64,000 nt of DNA from Skermanella rosea (GTDB lineage: Bacteria > Pseudomonadota > Alphaproteobacteria > Azospirillales > Azospirillaceae): positions 5,945,471 to 6,009,470 of the forward strand of contig NZ_CP086111.1 in assembly GCF_016806835.2 (NCBI RefSeq), written 5' to 3'. The first letter of the stretch is position 1. Each line of letters opens with the position of its first letter. Positions 62,390-64,000 of the stretch are shown here, piece after piece. Made by a program: the position numbers and the translations under genes. The notes under the pieces are model-generated. The model was given only the letters and a program-made list of their open reading frames with translations, was not told where the DNA came from and made no database searches.

Positions 62390-63973
62390 ATGACCGCCGA
62401 TCTCGTCCGCGTCACCCGCGCCCTCGTTTCCGTTTCCGACAAGACCGGCCTGGTGCCGTTCGGCCAGGCCCTGGCGGCGCGCGGCGTCGAGATCCTGTCG
62501 ACCGGCGGGTCCGCCCAGCAACTCCGCGACGCCGGCGTGCCGGTCACCGAGGTCGGCGACCATACCGGCTTCCCCGAGATGATGGACGGCAGGGTCAAGA
62601 CGCTTCACCCCAAGGTCCATGGCGGCATCCTGGCGCGCCGCGACCTGGACAGCCACCTGGCCGCCATGGAGACCCATGGCATCCCGCCGATCGACCTGGT
62701 CGTGGTGAACCTCTACCCGTTCGAGGCGACGGTCGCGCGCGGCGCCGCGTTCGAGGACTGCGTGGAGAACATCGACATCGGCGGCCCGGCGATGATCCGG
62801 AGCGCCGCCAAGAACCACGGCTTCGTCGCCGTGGTGACCGACGTCGCGGACTACGACGCGGTCCTGGCCGAGCTGGAGGCCAATGACGGCGCCACGACGC
62901 TGGCGCTCCGGCGGCGGCTGGCGGCCGGCGCCTACGCCCGCACGGCCGCTTATGATTCAGCGATCAGCCAGTGGTTCGCCGGCCAGAACGGCGAGACCTT
63001 CCCGGCCCGGGTCACGGTCGCCGGCAGCCTGCGCCAGACGCTCCGCTATGGCGAGAACCCGCACCAGCAGGCGGCCTTCTATGTCGGGGCCGACGGTCGG
63101 CCGGGCATCGCGACGGCGACCCAGCTCCAGGGCAAGGAGCTGAGCTACAACAACCTGAACGACACGGACGCCGCGTTCGAGCTGGTGGCCGAGTTCGAGC
63201 GCCCGGCGGTCGCCATCATAAAGCACGCCAACCCCTGCGGCGTGGCCGAGGGCGACAACCTGCCCGACGCCTACGCCCGCGCGCTGGAATGCGACCCGGT
63301 CAGCGCCTTCGGCGGCATCATCGCGGTGAACCGCACCCTGGACGCCGCCACGGCCGAGCAGATCGCCAAGCTGTTCGCCGAGGTGGTCATCGCCCCCGAC
63401 GCCGACGGGGAGGCCCGGGCGTTCCTGGCCGCCAAGAAGAACCTGCGCGTCCTGCTGACCGGCGCCATGCCCGATCCGGCGGCGCCCGGAATGACCGTGC
63501 GGACGGTGTCCGGCGGCTTCCTGTTCCAGAATCGCGACAGCGGCCGGATCGGCCTGCCCGACCTCAAGGTGGTGACGAAGCGGGCGCCCGACGACCGGGA
63601 ACTGGCCGACCTGCTGTTCGCCTTCCGGGTCGCCAAGCATGTCAAGTCGAACGCCATCGTCTATGCCAAGGCCGGCGCGACCGTGGGCATCGGCGCCGGC
63701 CAGATGAGCCGGGTGGACAGCTCCCGCATCGCGGCGTGGAAGTCGGCCGACGCGGCACAAGCGGCGGGCCGGACGGAAGCGGGGACGATCGGCTCCGTGG
63801 TCGCGTCCGACGCCTTCTTCCCCTTCGCGGACGGCCTGCTGGCGGCGGCGGATGCCGGCGCCACCGCGATCATCCAGCCCGGCGGATCCATGCGCGACGG
63901 CGAGGTGATCGCCGCCGCCGACGAGCGCGGCCTCGCGATGGTCTTCACGGGGATGCGCCACTTCCGGCACTGA
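62390..63973 (+). CDS. purH: Bifunctional AICAR transformylase / IMP cyclohydrolase PurH
   Basis: 527 residues. Last two steps of de novo purine synthesis. The N-terminal cyclohydrolase domain (~1-195) has [32 protein letters not shown] and [15 protein letters not shown]. The C-terminal transformylase domain has [39 protein letters not shown] and [17 protein letters not shown] 62390 is the start: AGGA lies 11 nt upstream and the frame matches the usual N-terminus. Confidence 0.97.
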   Translation: MTADLVRVTRALVSVSDKTGLVPFGQALAARGVEILSTGGSAQQLRDAGVPVTEVGDHTGFPEMMDGRVKTLHPKVHGGILARRDLDSHLAAMETHGIPPIDLVVVNLYPFEATVARGAAFEDCVENIDIGGPAMIRSAAKNHGFVAVVTDVADYDAVLAELEANDGATTLALRRRLAAGAYARTAAYDSAISQWFAGQNGETFPARVTVAGSLRQTLRYGENPHQQAAFYVGADGRPGIATATQLQGKELSYNNLNDTDAAFELVAEFERPAVAIIKHANPCGVAEGDNLPDAYARALECDPVSAFGGIIAVNRTLDAATAEQIAKLFAEVVIAPDADGEARAFLAAKKNLRVLLTGAMPDPAAPGMTVRTVSGGFLFQNRDSGRIGLPDLKVVTKRAPDDRELADLLFAFRVAKHVKSNAIVYAKAGATVGIGAGQMSRVDSSRIAAWKSADAAQAAGRTEAGTIGSVVASDAFFPFADGLLAAADAGATAIIQPGGSMRDGEVIAAADERGLAMVFTGMRHFRH

Positions 63974-64000
63974 GCCTCCAGGTCTCCGTGCATCCTTCGA

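Overview
The window is high-GC DNA (except one AT-rich island near 26.0-30.6 kb) from an alphaproteobacterium, most probably Rhodospirillales/Azospirillaceae (Azospirillum- or Skermanella-like). This is inferred from gene content and order: an Irr-type Fur regulator, a 180-kDa NAD-glutamate dehydrogenase, GlnD, the hemC-hemD-mitofilin-hemY block, an rsmB-rpe-heparinase-purH block, ExoD and a Porin_4-like porin. Nearly everything is chromosomal housekeeping. No rRNA, tRNA or CRISPR array was seen.

Layout. 0-4.5 kb: the end of hrcA, then grpE, two small genes, an SDR dehydrogenase divergent from an acyl-CoA synthetase. 4.5-12.5 kb: porin, ccmC, a Lrp-type regulator divergent from putA, a second SDR and a small cytochrome c. 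12.5-18.8 kb: pterin dehydratase, zincin, methyltransferase, transglutaminase, an HTH protein, a histidine kinase and a CorA/ZntB transporter. 18.8-24.1 kb: glnD with a coupled small lipoprotein, then a HisKA_2 kinase with its single-domain response regulator.

24.2-31.3 kb is a mobile and accessory island: a complete IS630-family element with a LexA-like passenger gene, an IS66-like remnant, a NACHT (STAND) NTPase gene of probable anti-phage type, an ISAs1-family element inserted inside that gene with a 10-bp target duplication, and a decayed IS5-type transposase. An orphan terminase-small-subunit-like gene borders it. 32-41 kb: NAD-glutamate dehydrogenase, ccmB-ccmA, a CobB sirtuin, a DUF6314-like protein, a low-molecular-weight tyrosine phosphatase overlapping a fructosamine-kinase-like gene. 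41-48 kb: ExoD, a 2-TM protein, a 2-hydroxyacid dehydrogenase, an SH3 protein, rubrerythrin, irr and acsA.

48-52 kb: Rieske protein, EVE, YciI-like, gpsA, an inserted two-gene operon of unknown function, tsaD. 52-58 kb: divergent hemC-hemD, mitofilin and hemY. 58-64 kb: GNAT, rsmB, rpe, heparinase II/III and purH.

Themes. Heme and iron: hemC, hemD, hemY, ccmA, ccmB, ccmC, a c-type cytochrome and Irr are all here, but the cytochrome-c maturation genes are split between two loci. Nitrogen and carbon: putA/putR, NAD-GDH and GlnD channel proline and glutamate; acetyl-CoA synthetase and its usual deacetylase CobB are 6 kb apart. The most interesting region is the broken NACHT gene: removing the ISAs1 element and one target copy restores a single reading frame of about 1013 codons.
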